This document shows positions 40,993 to 42,038 of a DNA stretch of 42,038 nt, one piece after another. Position 1 is the first letter of the stretch. Each line of letters begins with the position of its first letter. The translations under genes were made by a program, and so were the position numbers. The stretch is from positions 1-42,038 of the forward strand of contig JAFTUS010000012.1 of the NCBI GenBank assembly GCA_017466125.1. Reading direction: 5' to 3'. The stretch is from Lentisphaeria bacterium (lineage in GTDB: Bacteria; Verrucomicrobiota; Lentisphaeria; Victivallales; Victivallaceae). Under the pieces are notes generated by a model. It was not told the origin of the DNA. It did not search any database and worked only from the letters and a program-made list of their open reading frames with translations.

Positions 40993-41075
40993 AGCATCCA
41001 TGATACGGCGTTTGATACTTTGCACCCCCCTCCGGCACAGCGCGGAGAAGAGGTGCTGTACACTTTGATAATGGA

Positions 41076-42038
41076 TTATTTCTGTTTCCAGATCTTGAAT
41101 GTTTCATCTTTGCAATGGGGAAGGTTCCAGACGTAGCCGCCATGAACGCCCCAAACGGCGTGAGACACTCCGATACGACGGAGAGAACGGACGGCATCAC
41201 GCATCCAGATACGTCCGGAATACTCCATATAACCGGAATAACCGACCACGCCGACTTCACCGCAATCCCCCGGCAGACCGGTACGGACGAGCAGTTTCAC
41301 AGCATCATAGATCAAACCGTCCTTTTTGTGACGGTCCCAGTACTGCCAATGGCTGCTTTCATTCCGCCAGGAGGGAGAGACCCAACTGATCATCGGCAGA
41401 AAAGCGGGATAAGCGACGCGGTTCATCGCTTCGGAACCACCCTCCTGCACCCGCTGGTGGGTGAAGATGTGCGGCCAGTAATCGTGCCAGCCGACGATGA
41501 TATTGTCGGCATCGGGCGTTTCCCACTCTCTGGCTCCGACCGGATTGCCCATATTGGCGGTTTCGATGAGAATGGGCGTATCGGGGTCCAGTTTCCGCAT
41601 TTCCGGAACAACTTTCCGGACCAGAGTCCAATACCCTTTGACCTTGCTTGCGGGGGGCGCAAAATAGTAGGGTTCATTCATCAGATCGTACCAGGCAAGA
41701 TGTTTGCGGTAAGGCTCGGCAGTTTCGATGATCTCCTGCCACTGTTTCAGAAAATATTCTGCGGCGGCGGGGGAGTCCAATGCGCCGAGTTCTTTCGGGG
41801 CGTTGAAAGCGGCATGGTTGTCAATGCCGATTTTCAAACCTGCTTCGGATGCCAGTTTCAAATTCCGGAGGAGCTTTTCTTTCTGCTGTTCTTTGGTGCC
41901 GACCTTCCGGATGACCAGACGGATGGTGTCGCAGCCCTCTTTTTTCAGCAGTTTGAAAAGTTCCGGCTTGTTGTTGAGGTCGTTCCAGACGTTGATGCCG
42001 TTGTCGGTACGGACCGGGCGGTTTGGAAGAATATAACG
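41076..42038 (-). CDS. Glycoside hydrolase family 5 (cellulase fold), N-terminus beyond window
   Basis: At least 320 residues, open to the right edge, so the start and any signal peptide are outside. NGINVWNDLNN and DTIRLVIR near the edge match the 'G.N....' and 'R..' early strands of GH5 enzymes. LAWYDLMNEPYYF supplies the Asn-Glu acid/base pair, GWHDYWPH the conserved His/Tyr, and GDCGEVGVVG the nucleophile Glu. HAVWGVHGGYVWN is the closing tryptophan strand. GH5 enzymes cut beta-1,4-glucans, mannans and related polysaccharides. It ends at 41076, before the 490-base palindrome-rich gap. The specific activity is not readable. Confidence 0.88.
   Translation of the reverse strand, partial: RYILPNRPVRTDNGINVWNDLNNKPELFKLLKKEGCDTIRLVIRKVGTKEQQKEKLLRNLKLASEAGLKIGIDNHAAFNAPKELGALDSPAAAEYFLKQWQEIIETAEPYRKHLAWYDLMNEPYYFAPPASKVKGYWTLVRKVVPEMRKLDPDTPILIETANMGNPVGAREWETPDADNIIVGWHDYWPHIFTHQRVQEGGSEAMNRVAYPAFLPMISWVSPSWRNESSHWQYWDRHKKDGLIYDAVKLLVRTGLPGDCGEVGVVGYSGYMEYSGRIWMRDAVRSLRRIGVSHAVWGVHGGYVWNLPHCKDETFKIWKQK

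Overview
The window looks like chromosome from a polysaccharide-degrading bacterium of the PVC superphylum, most likely Lentisphaerota close to Victivallis. The clues are two prepilin-like proteins with the [17 protein letters not shown]-terminus (one with an H-X9-DG motif), many TIM-barrel and beta-sandwich glycoside hydrolases, strong AAGGAG ribosome sites and sigma70-type promoters. The taxonomic call is inference, because no rRNA or ribosomal protein gene is present.

Layout. (1) 1-1264: a 5'-truncated GH42-like gene. (2) 11436 down to 1322, minus strand: a six-gene carbohydrate operon with a cytoplasmic beta-propeller, a GH2 enzyme, a prepilin-like protein, a 1116-residue secreted glycoside hydrolase, an SGNH esterase and a TIM-barrel protein. 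A divergent AraC regulator (11556-12383) sits at its head. (3) 12481-21427: a DeoR repressor divergent from a seven-gene plus-strand catabolic operon: PfkB kinase, FucI-like isomerase, IolB-like isomerase, FGGY kinase, FAD dehydrogenase, Fe-S partner and class II aldolase. A separately transcribed AraA-like isomerase follows. (4) 23202-25288: an Idh/MocA dehydrogenase with a TIM-barrel epimerase. (5) 25289-25811: a structured non-coding island with a 10-bp tandem repeat, a duplicated tRNA 3' end, two convergent terminators and tRNA-Asn(GTT). (6) 25812-29576: housekeeping genes (aroB, dprA, a zinc-finger membrane protein, a SanA-like protein, a rhodanese lipoprotein). (7) 29683-32317: epimerase, nitroreductase and galactonate-dehydratase-like enzyme. 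(8) 32344-34569: an FAD oxidoreductase divergent from a PocR/AraC regulator. (9) 40584 down to 34596: metallophosphoesterase, prepilin-like protein and a 1189-residue GH13-type secreted enzyme. (10) 40760-40992: a cluster of palindromes. (11) 41076-42038: a GH5-type cellulase-fold enzyme cut by the right edge.

Together the genes take glycans apart outside and inside the cell (GH2, GH5, GH13, GH42-like, SGNH esterase) and feed unusual sugars, sugar acids or polyols through isomerase-kinase-aldolase and dehydrogenase-epimerase-dehydratase routes. Two signals stand out. A prepilin-like gene sits directly upstream of a very large secreted glycosidase in two unrelated operons, one pair overlapping as GTGA. 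The DeoR-controlled operon combines an IolB-type isomerase, two kinases, a FucI-type isomerase, an FAD/Fe-S oxidation pair and a class II aldolase in a set that matches no pathway I know. Several composite palindromic elements, one of them inserted in frame in a prepilin gene, suggest small mobile sequences are active in this genome.
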